Of a DNA stretch of 26,609 nt, positions 1-7,209 are shown piece after piece. The stretch is from Cyclobacteriaceae bacterium (lineage in GTDB: Bacteria; Bacteroidota; Bacteroidia; Cytophagales; Cyclobacteriaceae). Position 1 is the first letter of the stretch; each line of letters opens with the position of its first letter. A model generated the notes under the pieces. The model did no database searches. It saw nothing but the letters and a program-made list of their open reading frames with translations, and had not been told where the DNA came from. The stretch covers positions 1-26,609 of the forward strand of contig JANYDR010000590.1 of NCBI GenBank assembly GCA_025363495.1, written 5' to 3'. A program made the position numbers and the translations under genes.

Positions 1-150
1 TCCCTCTTTGGGGGTGCCGATTCGATCCGCGACTTTATTGCGTTTCCTAAAAATAATGCTGGTCGTGATACAATGATCGACACGCCATCTACAATTTCCG
101 ACGAGCAATTGAAAGAGTTAGGTTTAACTGTCAATGAAAAGAAATCCTGA
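1..150 (+). CDS. aspS: Aspartate--tRNA ligase, C-terminal end (partial)
   Basis: Reading frame 1 is open from the window edge to a TGA at 148-150 and encodes 49 residues. The segment GGADSIRDFIAFPKN followed by AGRDTMIDTPS is the highly conserved end of bacterial-type AspRS, just after class II motif 3. The enzyme charges tRNA-Asp in the cytoplasm. The last residues (ISDEQLKELGL and a short Lys-rich tail) match the usual terminus, so the 3' end is intact and only the 5' part is outside the window. It is co-directional with tadA, 69 bp upstream of it, so readthrough into tadA is possible. Confidence 0.93.
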   Translation, partial: SLFGGADSIRDFIAFPKNNAGRDTMIDTPSTISDEQLKELGLTVNEKKS

Positions 151-203
151 TTTAAGGCAAATTTTAATCAGGAAAACCGGACGCAATAAATTCGATAATC
201 CAA

Positions 204-238
204 CCTTGAACACTGAACTTTGAGTATTGAACTTTATA
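204..238. repeat. 7-bp word array (NNTTGAA type) at the tadA start
   Basis: Four consecutive heptamers run without gaps: CCTTGAA, CACTGAA, CTTTGAG, TATTGAA. A degenerate fifth, CTTTATA, follows. The array lies in the gap between aspS and tadA and runs into the probable tadA start codon (TTG at 220-222). There is no matching inverted arm. It is the simplest of several heptamer arrays in the window. Confidence 0.6.
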
Positions 239-672
239 CAGACGAATACTTCATGCGGGAGGCTTTAAAAGAAGCAAGGAAGGCATTTGATGCAGGAGAG
301 ATCCCCGTAGGTGCCGTGGTAGCAAGTCAGAATAAAATCATTGCAAGGGCCTATAATCAGACAGAGCAACTTAAAGATGCAACAGCTCATGCGGAAATGC
401 TTGCAGTCACAGGTGCAGCAAATTATTTAGGTGCAAAATACCTGACGGAATGCACACTCTATGTCACGCTGGAGCCATGCATTATGTGCGCAGGCGCATT
501 GCAGTGGGTTCAATTGCAAAAGTTGGTCTTTGGCGCGCCTGACTTGCAGCGGGGATACAGCCTGGTAAAATCACCGGTGCTTCATCCAAGGACAGAGGTG
601 GTGAAAGGAATAAAAGGAGAGGAAAGCAAAGAGTTGCTTGACCAGTTTTTTAAAAGGATCAGAGAAAAATAG
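220..672 (+). CDS. tadA: tRNA-specific adenosine deaminase TadA
   Basis: This enzyme deaminates adenosine 34 to inosine in the wobble position of tRNA-Arg(ACG). The 150-residue length is normal. The zinc site is visible: HAE at residues 57-59 (His57 ligand, Glu59 proton shuttle) and PCIMC at 86-90 (Cys87 and Cys90 ligands). The N-terminal DEYFMREAL and GEIPVGAVV are typical of the family. The start is uncertain. An in-frame TGA lies at 214-216, so the only options are TTG at 220 or ATG at 253. TTG is preferred because the conserved DEYFMR sequence lies before or across the ATG. The 13-bp gap to the next gene suggests co-transcription. Confidence 0.93.
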   Translation: MSIELYTDEYFMREALKEARKAFDAGEIPVGAVVASQNKIIARAYNQTEQLKDATAHAEMLAVTGAANYLGAKYLTECTLYVTLEPCIMCAGALQWVQLQKLVFGAPDLQRGYSLVKSPVLHPRTEVVKGIKGEESKELLDQFFKRIREK

Positions 673-685
673 GTAACATTGTAAT

Positions 686-1054
686 ATGAGTATGGAATTA
701 AAAGGAAAAGTTATCCAGTTGCTGCCAGTTCAAACGGGCATGGGTAAAAAGGGACAATGGAAAAAACAGGAGTTCATTGTTGAGACACAATCTCAGTATC
801 CAAAAAAAGTATGCCTTTCTGCCTGGGGCGACAAAATCGACCAGTTTAATGTGTCGGAAGGAGACGCAGTAAATGTTTCTGTAGAGCTTGAAAGCCGTGA
901 GTATAACGGACGATGGTATACAGAAGCCCGCGCCTGGAAGTTGGAGAAAACTGCATCGGGTGGTGGAAATGGAAAAAGCTCATCATCAACGGATTCCATT
1001 GGAGATGAGCCTTTTCAGTCAAGTTCATCTTCAACAGATGACTTGCCTTTCTAG
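686..1054 (+). CDS. DUF3127 family protein with SSB-like acidic tail
   Basis: The 122-residue protein matches the DUF3127 family common in Bacteroidota: an N-terminal beta-rich domain (residues about 1-88, with KGKVIQLLPVQTGMGKKG, WKKQEFIVET and SREYNGRWYTEARAWKLEK), then a low-complexity Gly/Ser linker. It ends in DDLPF, which closely resembles the DDIPF tip that single-stranded DNA-binding protein uses to recruit replication and repair proteins. The domain size and strand pattern would suit an OB fold, but that is inference. The family has no established function. A second in-frame ATG at 692 is an alternative start. It lies 13 bp after tadA and converges with the next gene. Confidence 0.85.
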   Translation: MSMELKGKVIQLLPVQTGMGKKGQWKKQEFIVETQSQYPKKVCLSAWGDKIDQFNVSEGDAVNVSVELESREYNGRWYTEARAWKLEKTASGGGNGKSSSSTDSIGDEPFQSSSSSTDDLPF

Positions 1055-1077
1055 AAAGCTTTTGTTGTTACTATAAA

Positions 1078-1296
1078 TTAAGCCTTAGCCTTTTTACGGC
1101 CTTCATCAACGCGTTTGCCATTCTCGTGTTTGCCAAGAATAGTGACGTCCTTGGTAGTTTCGTATTGCTTGGCAGCCTGCATCATGGCTTGTTCGCTATC
1201 ACGGATAATGATCGTGCCGGATTTGGCGCCCTTGTTGCGGATTTCAATATAGAATCCGTCTTTTTTCTTCTTCGGTAGTACAGGAGGTCTTCCCAT
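1078..1296 (-). CDS. Small conserved lysine-rich protein
   Basis: A 72-residue basic protein starting MGRPPVLPKKKKDGFYIEIRN, with a short central alpha-helical stretch and a Lys/Arg-rich C-terminus (GKRVDEGRKKAKA). Similar small proteins are, to my recollection, widespread in Cytophagales without known function. Supporting points are the ATG start, charged ordered composition, and a good -7-type box (TATCTTTG) about 110 bp upstream on the same strand. The basic tail suggests nucleic-acid contact, but no motif proves it. It converges on the DUF3127 gene with a 23-bp gap and no obvious terminator hairpin. Confidence 0.75.
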   Translation of the reverse strand: MGRPPVLPKKKKDGFYIEIRNKGAKSGTIIIRDSEQAMMQAAKQYETTKDVTILGKHENGKRVDEGRKKAKA

Positions 1297-1402
1297 GAAT
1301 TATAGTGATTTTAGTGGTTCTATTTTTCTATTCAAAACCCAGATTTTTGCTTTGGGGTTCAGTGAAATGCGATTTCTGACTGAATTTTAGGTTTTGCAAC
1401 CG

Positions 1403-1410
1403 CAAAGATA
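1403..1410 (-). promoter_or_regulatory. Candidate -7 box for the 72-aa gene
   Basis: On the minus strand this reads TATCTTTG, a perfect match to the Bacteroidota TAnnTTTG -7 consensus. No good TTG-type -33 element is seen at the usual distance, so confidence is moderate. It would give an untranslated leader of about 100 nt. Confidence 0.4.
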
Positions 1411-1472
1411 ATGTTTTTATTCTGGTTCTGATCTAAGAAATGCCAGACGGTCACCGTCAAGTGTGGATTTTT

Positions 1473-1811
1473 TCAAAGGGACTCTCTGAGATTTTTAGGA
1501 AGTTTTTCCAGTACCATTTCATAGGATTTTTGAATGTGTTTTTTCCATTCCTTTGGGTTCAATGCCTTGATATTTTGCACCATTACCCAATGATATCGGG
1601 CAGCATAGGGCGCAGGAATGATGCCTTCTCTTTCAATTAACTCACTGAACTCTTCAGGTGTTGTTTTGAAAGAAATAAAGCGATCTCCATCAACGCTTGT
1701 AGTACAATACATCTTCTTGCCAACAGAATAGCATAGATCGTTGCCCCATTTTATATCGCGGGTTGTTCCTTTGAGGCTTGTGCAGAATTTTTCAAGCTCG
1801 GGTGGGGTCAT
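1473..1811 (-). CDS. MmcQ/YjbR family protein
   Basis: A 112-residue protein of the MmcQ/YjbR family, small alpha/beta proteins with a CyaY-like fold often annotated as DNA-binding. Family signs include KWGNDLCYSVGKKMYC near residues 21-36, the strand FISFKTTPEEF, the segment IIPAPYAARYHWVMVQ, and the final helix pair that packs the fold. Length is normal and the ATG start is unambiguous. The molecular role is not established for this family. It stands alone between a small basic protein gene and a repeat-containing intergenic region. Confidence 0.88.
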   Translation of the reverse strand: MTPPELEKFCTSLKGTTRDIKWGNDLCYSVGKKMYCTTSVDGDRFISFKTTPEEFSELIEREGIIPAPYAARYHWVMVQNIKALNPKEWKKHIQKSYEMVLEKLPKNLRESL

Positions 1812-1836
1812 GGTTTATTTTTTGGTTAATGCATTT

Positions 1837-1874
1837 CTCGCAGATTTTCGCTGATCTAATACTCGCAGATTTTC
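1837..1874. repeat. Direct repeat CTCGCAGATTTTC, two copies
   Basis: The 13-mer CTCGCAGATTTTC occurs at 1837-1849 and exactly again at 1862-1874, 25 bp apart. Related words (CGCTGATCTAATA, CACGGAATTCTAA) fill the space between and after, so the element reads as words of about 12-13 bp. It lies just upstream of the MmcQ/YjbR start. No inverted partner was found in the window. Confidence 0.55.
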
Positions 1875-1960
1875 ACGGAATTCTAAGACATCCTTGAATT
1901 CCTAGCCTTGTTGGTATTTTTTTCACCAACAGCGTTATTAATGTTGATAAACAAATTGAC

Positions 1961-2605
1961 TCACTTCAAATACGAAGGCAACACTACTCCACTCTTTAGC
2001 AATGGATCCGGCTCAGGAGCTAATCGAACTGTCTTCAACGGCTGCACGCCAGCCCAAACATCCATTGCATAATCTTCATCATCATCTTTCGGTGGACCAG
2101 TTCTTACTTTGGCGGAAGCCTCATTTATTTTAAACGCCAGCACCATCGTGGCCTTCCATTCATTATCGGTTGGCTTGCGAACATCTGCCCAGCGGCCAGG
2201 GCACATTTTTTCTGTGAAGACTTCAAGAGCATTGTATAAAATACTTTTATCAGTCACTAATTCAGCTTCACTGAAAAGCACCACGGAACGATAATTCACT
2301 GAATGATGAAATGCAGAGCGGGCGAGTACAAGTCCATCAATAAGAGTAACACTTATACAAACCGGATTTTTTTTCGCAGCAAGCTCCCGCATGTAAAAAC
2401 TGCCAACACTTCCGTGGAGGTAGAGTTTGTCATCGATTCGGCAAAAACCTGTGGGGATCTGAAAGGGCTGACCATCTTTTGAATAGGCAAGTGTGCACAC
2501 CAATGCTTCATCCAGTATTGAGTAGACGGCAACCTTATCATACACACCACGTTTTGGTAAGCGGGTGATTTCTGTTTTGTCGGTGATTGGAAATTTTTCT
2601 TGCAT
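1961..2605 (-). CDS. PNPOx-like flavin-nucleotide-binding protein
   Basis: A 214-residue split-barrel protein of the pyridoxamine 5'-phosphate oxidase-like, flavin-nucleotide-binding group (Pyridox_ox_2 type). Visible signs are the N-terminal KRGVYDKVAVYSILDEA (family pattern RG.Y....V..ILD), then FQIPTGFCRIDDKLYLHGS, the VCISVTLIDGLVLARSAFHHSVNYRSVV core that lines the flavin site, and the PGRWADVRKPT segment. Proteins of this type bind FMN, F420 or heme; the substrate is unknown here. It begins 9 bp after the GNAT stop and is likely co-transcribed with it. Pairing with an acetyltransferase and a PaiB-like protein nearby fits a detoxification or metabolite-control role, which is inference. 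Confidence 0.87.
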   Translation of the reverse strand: MQEKFPITDKTEITRLPKRGVYDKVAVYSILDEALVCTLAYSKDGQPFQIPTGFCRIDDKLYLHGSVGSFYMRELAAKKNPVCISVTLIDGLVLARSAFHHSVNYRSVVLFSEAELVTDKSILYNALEVFTEKMCPGRWADVRKPTDNEWKATMVLAFKINEASAKVRTGPPKDDDEDYAMDVWAGVQPLKTVRLAPEPDPLLKSGVVLPSYLK

Positions 2606-2614
2606 ATTTTTGAT

Positions 2615-3025
2615 TCAAATTGTTTTTGTTTTAATAAAAAAGCAATGAGGAAATTTCTCCATCCCAATCCGGGGATAATACTCAACGGCAGCCGGTGCGG
2701 CCAGAAGAACCAGCGTTGTATTTAATCCCGAAACGAGATGTGTTTCTGTAATCAGTTTTTTGCCGATCCCTTTATTTTGAAATGCTTCATCAACGGCCAG
2801 ATCTGATAAGTAGCAACAAAACGAAAAATCACTCAACGCACGCGAAACACCCACAAGCAAATCGCCAGACCATGCTGTGATCAGAATATTTCCGTGCTTC
2901 AACATATTTTCTATGCGCTTAGGTTCGTCTACGGGTCTTCGCTGATCCAGGGTTGATCGTTTTAAAACATCAATGAATTCATTTGTTGTAATCTTTGCAT
3001 CATGCCGGTATACAATCTCTTTCAT
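2615..3025 (-). CDS. GNAT family N-acetyltransferase
   Basis: A 136-residue single-domain GNAT. The acetyl-CoA pyrophosphate loop is clear: LSDLAVDEAFQNKGIGKKLI, with Q83-N-K-G-I-G88 matching the Q/R-x-x-G-x-G/A motif A. The C-terminal VLLAAPAAVEYYPRIGMEKF is the usual motif B with YP.IGF-like ending. Such short GNATs acetylate small amines, amino acids or peptide ends; the acceptor cannot be read from sequence. It is the upstream partner of the PNPOx-like gene. The 85-bp gap to the MDR gene leaves room for its own promoter, though none with a clear TAnnTTTG box was found. Confidence 0.9.
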   Translation of the reverse strand: MKEIVYRHDAKITTNEFIDVLKRSTLDQRRPVDEPKRIENMLKHGNILITAWSGDLLVGVSRALSDFSFCCYLSDLAVDEAFQNKGIGKKLITETHLVSGLNTTLVLLAAPAAVEYYPRIGMEKFPHCFFIKTKTI

Positions 3026-3110
3026 GTTAGTAAGTTCTAATTGATACCTTCAGGCCTTAATTTGTTGTGTTCCTTTGTTGTCGTCGGGTTCCGTGACCAA
3101 AAAAGGAATG

Positions 3111-4109
3111 TCATGGAATACTCAAAACAATTTTTCCAAACTGTCTACCCTCCTCCATTTTTTTAAATGCTTCATTTACTTTCTCGAAAGGAAACACCTG
3201 ATCAACGACTGGCTTGATTTTATGTTTGTGAATGAAGTCGAGCATGGAGAGAAACTCGTCTTCAGTACCCATACTTGTCCCGAAAATTGAAAGCTGTTTC
3301 CAAAACAAAGTCCGTGGAGAAATTGACGGAATGTTTCCTGCCGTTCTGCCGAAGATAACAATGCGTCCTCCCGGCATTGCGAGGTCAAGCAGGTGAGGAA
3401 AATGATCGCCACCGGCACTATCAATGATCACATCAAAACCACCTGCCTGTTTGCCTATTTTTTCTACCCAATCTTTTTCTTTGTAATTAAAGCCTGCTGT
3501 TACTCCAAGAGCTGCTACTTTCTTTAATTTTTCTTCTGATCCTGACGTAACAAAAACTCTTGCCTGAAAAGCGAGGGCAAACTGTATCGCTAATAAAGCT
3601 GCTCCGCCACCAGCGCCGGTAATCAATATTTTCTCGCCAGGACGAATACGCGCTTTGGTGAACAGCGCTCTATAGGCGGTAAGTCCGGATAACGGCAAAG
3701 CAGCGGCTAGTTCAAATGAAAGATGCTGTGGTTTCTCAACGACAAGCTTTCTCGCAATACAGATATATTGACCGAATGTACCTGCATCCGGAAAGCCAAG
3801 GAATTTAAATGCGTCCGATTGGACTGCGGGATTTTTTCCCCAGCCCATGGATGGATTAATAACTACTTCCTGTCCGATAACATCTTCTTCGATTTCTTCA
3901 CCCACGCTCTCAATTACTCCACTACCATCAGATCCTAAAATAATTCCTGAAGTAGATGGAATAGACTGTTCCCGCTGGATCCAAAGATCACGATGATTGA
4001 GTGCTGCTGCATGGAGTTTTATTAATACCTGCCCCTTAGTGGGAACAGGCTTTTGAACTTCTTCTATGAGCAGGGGAGAATTTTTCTCTTTGAAGAGCGC
4101 GGCAACCAT
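3111..4109 (-). CDS. Zinc-less MDR oxidoreductase (quinone reductase-like)
   Basis: A 332-residue medium-chain dehydrogenase/reductase. The N-terminal GroES-like part has AALNHRDLW and GSDGSGVIESVG; the Rossmann part has LPLSGLTAYRAL and the nucleotide loop GAGGGAA, followed by a YKEKDW/VEKIGKQAGGFDVIIDSAGG stretch and the C-terminal PFEKVNEAFKKMEEGRQFGKIVL. The usual cluster of structural-zinc cysteines is missing and replaced by a longer loop (GWGKNPAVQSDAFKFLGFPD), as in NADPH:quinone reductase-type members. It starts 22 bp after the end of ilvE, so the two are probably co-transcribed. The substrate is unknown. Confidence 0.9.
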   Translation of the reverse strand: MVAALFKEKNSPLLIEEVQKPVPTKGQVLIKLHAAALNHRDLWIQREQSIPSTSGIILGSDGSGVIESVGEEIEEDVIGQEVVINPSMGWGKNPAVQSDAFKFLGFPDAGTFGQYICIARKLVVEKPQHLSFELAAALPLSGLTAYRALFTKARIRPGEKILITGAGGGAALLAIQFALAFQARVFVTSGSEEKLKKVAALGVTAGFNYKEKDWVEKIGKQAGGFDVIIDSAGGDHFPHLLDLAMPGGRIVIFGRTAGNIPSISPRTLFWKQLSIFGTSMGTEDEFLSMLDFIHKHKIKPVVDQVFPFEKVNEAFKKMEEGRQFGKIVLSIP

Positions 4110-4131
4110 CTCACTTAATAATGTGCTTCCG

Positions 4132-5202
4132 TTAAATCTTTACAATGTAATTCCAGTTATGGGTATCGGGAGTGATGCCCATGCGGATATCCATGAGTTT
4201 TGCTTTTAATTTTTGTTGTATGCTTGATGGTCCTGCCACTGGAAATTGATAATCAATTCCATGTATGCGGATAACAGCTATCGGCGCCACAACAGCAGCT
4301 GTTCCGGCACCAAAAGCTTCTGTAAGAGTTTTATTTTTGAAGGCCGCTTCAAGTTCATCAATACTGATTCTCCTCTCTTCGACAGGTATGCCGGTTTCAC
4401 GGGCAATGGTAAGAAGGGAATCTCTGGTGATACCATCCAGGATTGCAGAATTAAGATTGGGTGTCACAATTTTTCCGTTGATCACGAACATGACATTCAT
4501 CATACCTACCTCATCAATGTATTTATGTTCTTTGCTGTCGGTCCAAAGGATCTGATCAAAACCTTCCTGCTTGGCTACGTGCGTGGGATAGAAAGCACCT
4601 CCATAATTGCCGGCACATTTTGCGAAGCCAGTACCACCTTCTGCTGTACGAGTGAAGTGGTCTTCAACCTTTAAGCGGAATGGCTTGCTGTAATAAGGAC
4701 CGACAGGACTTGTTAGTATAATAAATTTATAATGATCGGATACTTTGACCCCTAGCCGGGACTCAGATGCAAATACAATAGGACGTATATATAGCGATGC
4801 GCCTTCAGAAGTAGGTATCCATTCGCTGTCCACTTCAATCAATGCCTGAAGAGACTGGATAAACATATCAAATGAAATCGCGGGCATACACATGCGATCC
4901 AGTGATTTGTTCATTCTATCAAGGTGCTTATGAGGACGGAAAATGTTTACAGTTCCATCACTTTTTTTATACGCTTTCATTCCTTCGAAAATGGATTGGC
5001 CATAATGAAGTGACAGCATTGCCGGACTCATCTTCAGATCGCCGAAAGGCACAATAACAGGTTCGCTCCACTTGCCATTTGCCCAGTCGGCCATGAGCAT
5101 GTGATCGGAAATGTACTTCCCAAATTCAAGATTGTTGAAATCAGTTTCGGCAATACGTGAGTGTGTTGTTTTCTGAACAGGGACTGTGGCAGTGAGAGTC
5201 AT
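4132..5202 (-). CDS. ilvE: Branched-chain-amino-acid aminotransferase
   Basis: This fold-type IV PLP enzyme interconverts Leu, Ile and Val with their 2-oxo acids, using glutamate/2-oxoglutarate. The 356-residue length fits the BCAT II-like form. Diagnostic segments are LHYGQSIFEGMKAYK (residues 65-79), LYIRPIVFASE, and GGTGFAKCAGNYGG around 189-202, where Lys195 is the Schiff-base lysine. DEVGMMNVMFV and GITRDSLLTIARETG are also typical. On the minus strand a TATCTTTA box lies at 5227-5234, about 25 bp upstream of the ATG, a one-mismatch -7 element. The MDR gene follows after 22 bp. Confidence 0.96.
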   Translation of the reverse strand: MTLTATVPVQKTTHSRIAETDFNNLEFGKYISDHMLMADWANGKWSEPVIVPFGDLKMSPAMLSLHYGQSIFEGMKAYKKSDGTVNIFRPHKHLDRMNKSLDRMCMPAISFDMFIQSLQALIEVDSEWIPTSEGASLYIRPIVFASESRLGVKVSDHYKFIILTSPVGPYYSKPFRLKVEDHFTRTAEGGTGFAKCAGNYGGAFYPTHVAKQEGFDQILWTDSKEHKYIDEVGMMNVMFVINGKIVTPNLNSAILDGITRDSLLTIARETGIPVEERRISIDELEAAFKNKTLTEAFGAGTAAVVAPIAVIRIHGIDYQFPVAGPSSIQQKLKAKLMDIRMGITPDTHNWNYIVKI

Positions 5203-5253
5203 TTGATTAATTTTTTTTCTTGGATGTAAAGATATTTAAAAGTCTGTTAATTA

Positions 5254-5314
5254 TTGTTAGTTGGGTGTTGATCGTTGTTGGGCCGGCTAACAACTACCAA
5301 CCACCAACGATTAA
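5254..5314. repeat. Palindromic 7-bp word array (TTGnnnG type), likely 3'-end hairpin
   Basis: Left arm: TTGTTAG, TTGGGTG, TTGATCG, TTGTTGG, four contiguous heptamers at 5254-5281. Centre: GCCGG at 5282-5286. Right arm: CTAACAA, CTACCAA, CCACCAA, CGATTAA at 5287-5314, the inverted version of the same word. The arms can fold into a long imperfect hairpin with GTTGTT/AACAAC near the loop. The right arm contains the stop codon of the PaiB-like gene (5311-5313), so the hairpin forms directly at the end of that operon. No U-tract follows on the minus strand. Confidence 0.75.
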
Positions 5315-5925
5315 CCCTGGGGTCTGAGTTTCTTCATAGCTTCTGCGATTTTGGACGACCCATCTTCGTTCCTCTTTTCCAGTTCGTCCACCACTCTGCG
5401 GTAATTTTCTTCATCTCTGTTCTGGGAAAGCTTATACGAAGCTTCCATTTTTTCGATCGCTATTTCAAAACCGACTATTCCCCTGATTTCAACTTTTAGA
5501 AATTCAGGCGACATCCCCTCCACCGAGACCGGACAGACAGAGGCTTTTTCGTATTTGTTGGTCAGGCTTTTAAGGGATTCAAGTAATTCGTCGCCTTCGA
5601 TTAATTTTATTTTTCCTGATACGTGTACAGCAATATAATTCCAGGTAGGAACATTTTCATGGTTATACCAGGAAGAGGAGATGTATGCGTGGGGTCCACT
5701 GAATACGGCAAGGACATCTGTGCCAGTATTAAAATTTTTCCATTGACTGTTTCCTCTTGCCATGTGACCTGTGAGCTTGACTCCATCTTCACTTAAAATC
5801 ATCGGAAGATGAGTGGCCCACGGTTTACCATTCACCTGGCTCATAAGAATTCCAAAGCCATTTTCCTGAATGAAGCGCGCAAGCTCCTCAGGATTTTCGT
5901 TACGGAAGTTTTTAGGCGTGTACAT
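5311..5925 (-). CDS. PaiB-like FMN-binding (negative transcriptional regulator) family protein
   Basis: A 204-residue protein of the PaiB / FMN_bind_2 family. The start MYTPKNFRNENPEELARFIQ is the classic family N-terminus, followed by THLPMILSEDGVKLTGHMARGNSQWKNF, VLAVFSGPHAYISSSWY, VPTWNYIAVHVSGKIKLI and a C-terminal VGFEIAIEKMEASYKLSQNR segment that also marks the family. Bacillus PaiB, paired with acetyltransferase PaiA, affects sporulation and protease gene expression; whether this protein regulates anything is unknown, and it may simply be a flavin-dependent split-barrel protein. It overlaps the DinB gene by 14 bp and is the last gene of a tight operon that ends in a heptamer hairpin. 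Confidence 0.9.
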   Translation of the reverse strand: MYTPKNFRNENPEELARFIQENGFGILMSQVNGKPWATHLPMILSEDGVKLTGHMARGNSQWKNFNTGTDVLAVFSGPHAYISSSWYNHENVPTWNYIAVHVSGKIKLIEGDELLESLKSLTNKYEKASVCPVSVEGMSPEFLKVEIRGIVGFEIAIEKMEASYKLSQNRDEENYRRVVDELEKRNEDGSSKIAEAMKKLRPQG

Positions 5926-6418
5926 GCTTTGTAATCAGTTCGGTTATTTTAACAAGATGATGATCATCATGCTCAGCATCAAACCAGGCAAGATCCACGG
6001 GTGTCATTGATACGTTTAATCTTGGATGAATTGAAGATTTTGAAAGAGTTGGCTCCGGAAGTGATTTATATTTTGCAATATTCTCAGATCGGGTCTTATA
6101 AAAATGGTCCAATACTTTTTCAATTGGCCATGGGTTATAGTCCTGTGGTTCAAACACAGCGGGTGAAAGCATTTCTGCACCAGCGATCATTTCATCAATT
6201 CGCTTGTTGTTGATCCTATCAACTTCCGTCAGATGACCTATGTGCTGTTTAATAGACCATTTGTCGTTGAATCTTTCAGAGAGGAGCTTGTCGTTTAGTC
6301 CTTTTACTTTTTGATTTAAACGAATGGAGGTTCCTTCCAATCTCTCAAGATAAAAAGGCAACATTTCTATTGGCAGTCCAAAAACTAATTTTCGGTCAAA
6401 CCAGGCTAATGATTTCAT
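5912..6418 (-). CDS. DinB family metal-binding protein
   Basis: A 168-residue four-helix protein of the DinB / YfiT superfamily. Possible metal histidines are seen in KWSIKQHIGHLTEVD (helix 2) and in AWFDAEHDDHHLVKI near the C-terminus. The start is taken as the ATG at 6416-6418 (MKSLAWFDRK), not an upstream in-frame codon at 6487, because the longer version would run deep into the preceding phzF gene and DinB proteins begin with this helix. The phzF stop lies only 4 bp upstream and the 3' end overlaps paiB by 14 bp. Superfamily members include thiol-dependent transferases; the reaction here is not known. Confidence 0.87.
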   Translation of the reverse strand: MKSLAWFDRKLVFGLPIEMLPFYLERLEGTSIRLNQKVKGLNDKLLSERFNDKWSIKQHIGHLTEVDRINNKRIDEMIAGAEMLSPAVFEPQDYNPWPIEKVLDHFYKTRSENIAKYKSLPEPTLSKSSIHPRLNVSMTPVDLAWFDAEHDDHHLVKITELITKHVHA

Positions 6419-6422
6419 ATTA

Positions 6423-7208
6423 TTAAGGAATAAATATTTTGCCGATAAGATATGTTTTAGCTTGTCCGCTGATCTCAACCCGATCACCCTTCAATTTGCA
6501 TTTTAGTTTTCCGCCACGTGAAGAACATTGAATTGCATTCATTTCAGTCTTACCAAGGACTTTCGACCAATAAGGAATGAGTGATGTGTGCGCTGAGCCA
6601 GTAACGGGATCTTCATCCACACCTGATTGCGGACCAAAAAACCTCGAAACGAAATCTACAGTATCTCCTTTTGCCGTCACAATGACACCGCGTGCCTTGA
6701 GCTTCGCTATTTGCCGTAGGTCCGGTTGAAGTTTTTTTATTACGCTTTCACTTTCAAAAACCAGCATATAATCAGTCTTTCCTTTTAATGCTTTGACTGG
6801 TTTTATATCAAATGGATTTGTGAGCTCCGGGGATAAATCAATTTCTGAAATTGTATCCGTTGGGAAATTAAGCGTTAATAAATCGCTGTCTTTAGTAACA
6901 GTAAGCGGTCCACTGCGGGAATTAAAAGTAATCTGATTTCCTTCATAGCCTTCATGATTAAATAGAACAACTGCACTCGCCAGAGTAGCGTGGCCGCACA
7001 GATCAACTTCTACGGCTGGAGTAAACCATCGGATTCGAAGTCCTTCTTTTTCTTTCACATAGTATGCTGTTTCGGCCAGGTTATTTTCCATGGCGATTTT
7101 CTGAAGAATATCGTCTGGAAGCCAGGTCTCAAGAGGACAAACAGCTGCAGGATTGCCAGTAAATACCTTATCTGCAAAAGCGTCGAGTTGATAAATTTTA
7201 AGTTCCAT
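6423..7208 (-). CDS. PhzF family isomerase (first copy)
   Basis: A 261-residue member of the PhzF/diaminopimelate-epimerase-like fold. Visible are FADKVFTGNPAAVCPL, the loop NNLAETAYY with Glu46 (equivalent to the catalytic Glu45 of PhzF), CGHATLAS around 71-78, and DEDPVTGSAHTSL in the second half. Family members isomerise or epimerise small unsaturated or amino-acid-like substrates. Nothing in the window indicates phenazine synthesis, so the name should not be read as that pathway. The ATG follows the EamA stop after 1 bp, indicating translational coupling with the exporter. Confidence 0.92.
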   Translation of the reverse strand: MELKIYQLDAFADKVFTGNPAAVCPLETWLPDDILQKIAMENNLAETAYYVKEKEGLRIRWFTPAVEVDLCGHATLASAVVLFNHEGYEGNQITFNSRSGPLTVTKDSDLLTLNFPTDTISEIDLSPELTNPFDIKPVKALKGKTDYMLVFESESVIKKLQPDLRQIAKLKARGVIVTAKGDTVDFVSRFFGPQSGVDEDPVTGSAHTSLIPYWSKVLGKTEMNAIQCSSRGGKLKCKLKGDRVEISGQAKTYLIGKIFIP

Positions 7209-7209
7209 A

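Noticed and set aside
204..238. Heptamer arrays as a CRISPR array
   Set aside because: The words are 7 bp with no spacers of 30 bp or so, arms are often inverted, and no cas genes are present.
4246..4674. 142-codon plus-strand frame opposite ilvE
   Set aside because: It is the antisense shadow of a strongly conserved aminotransferase gene and has no recognisable protein features.
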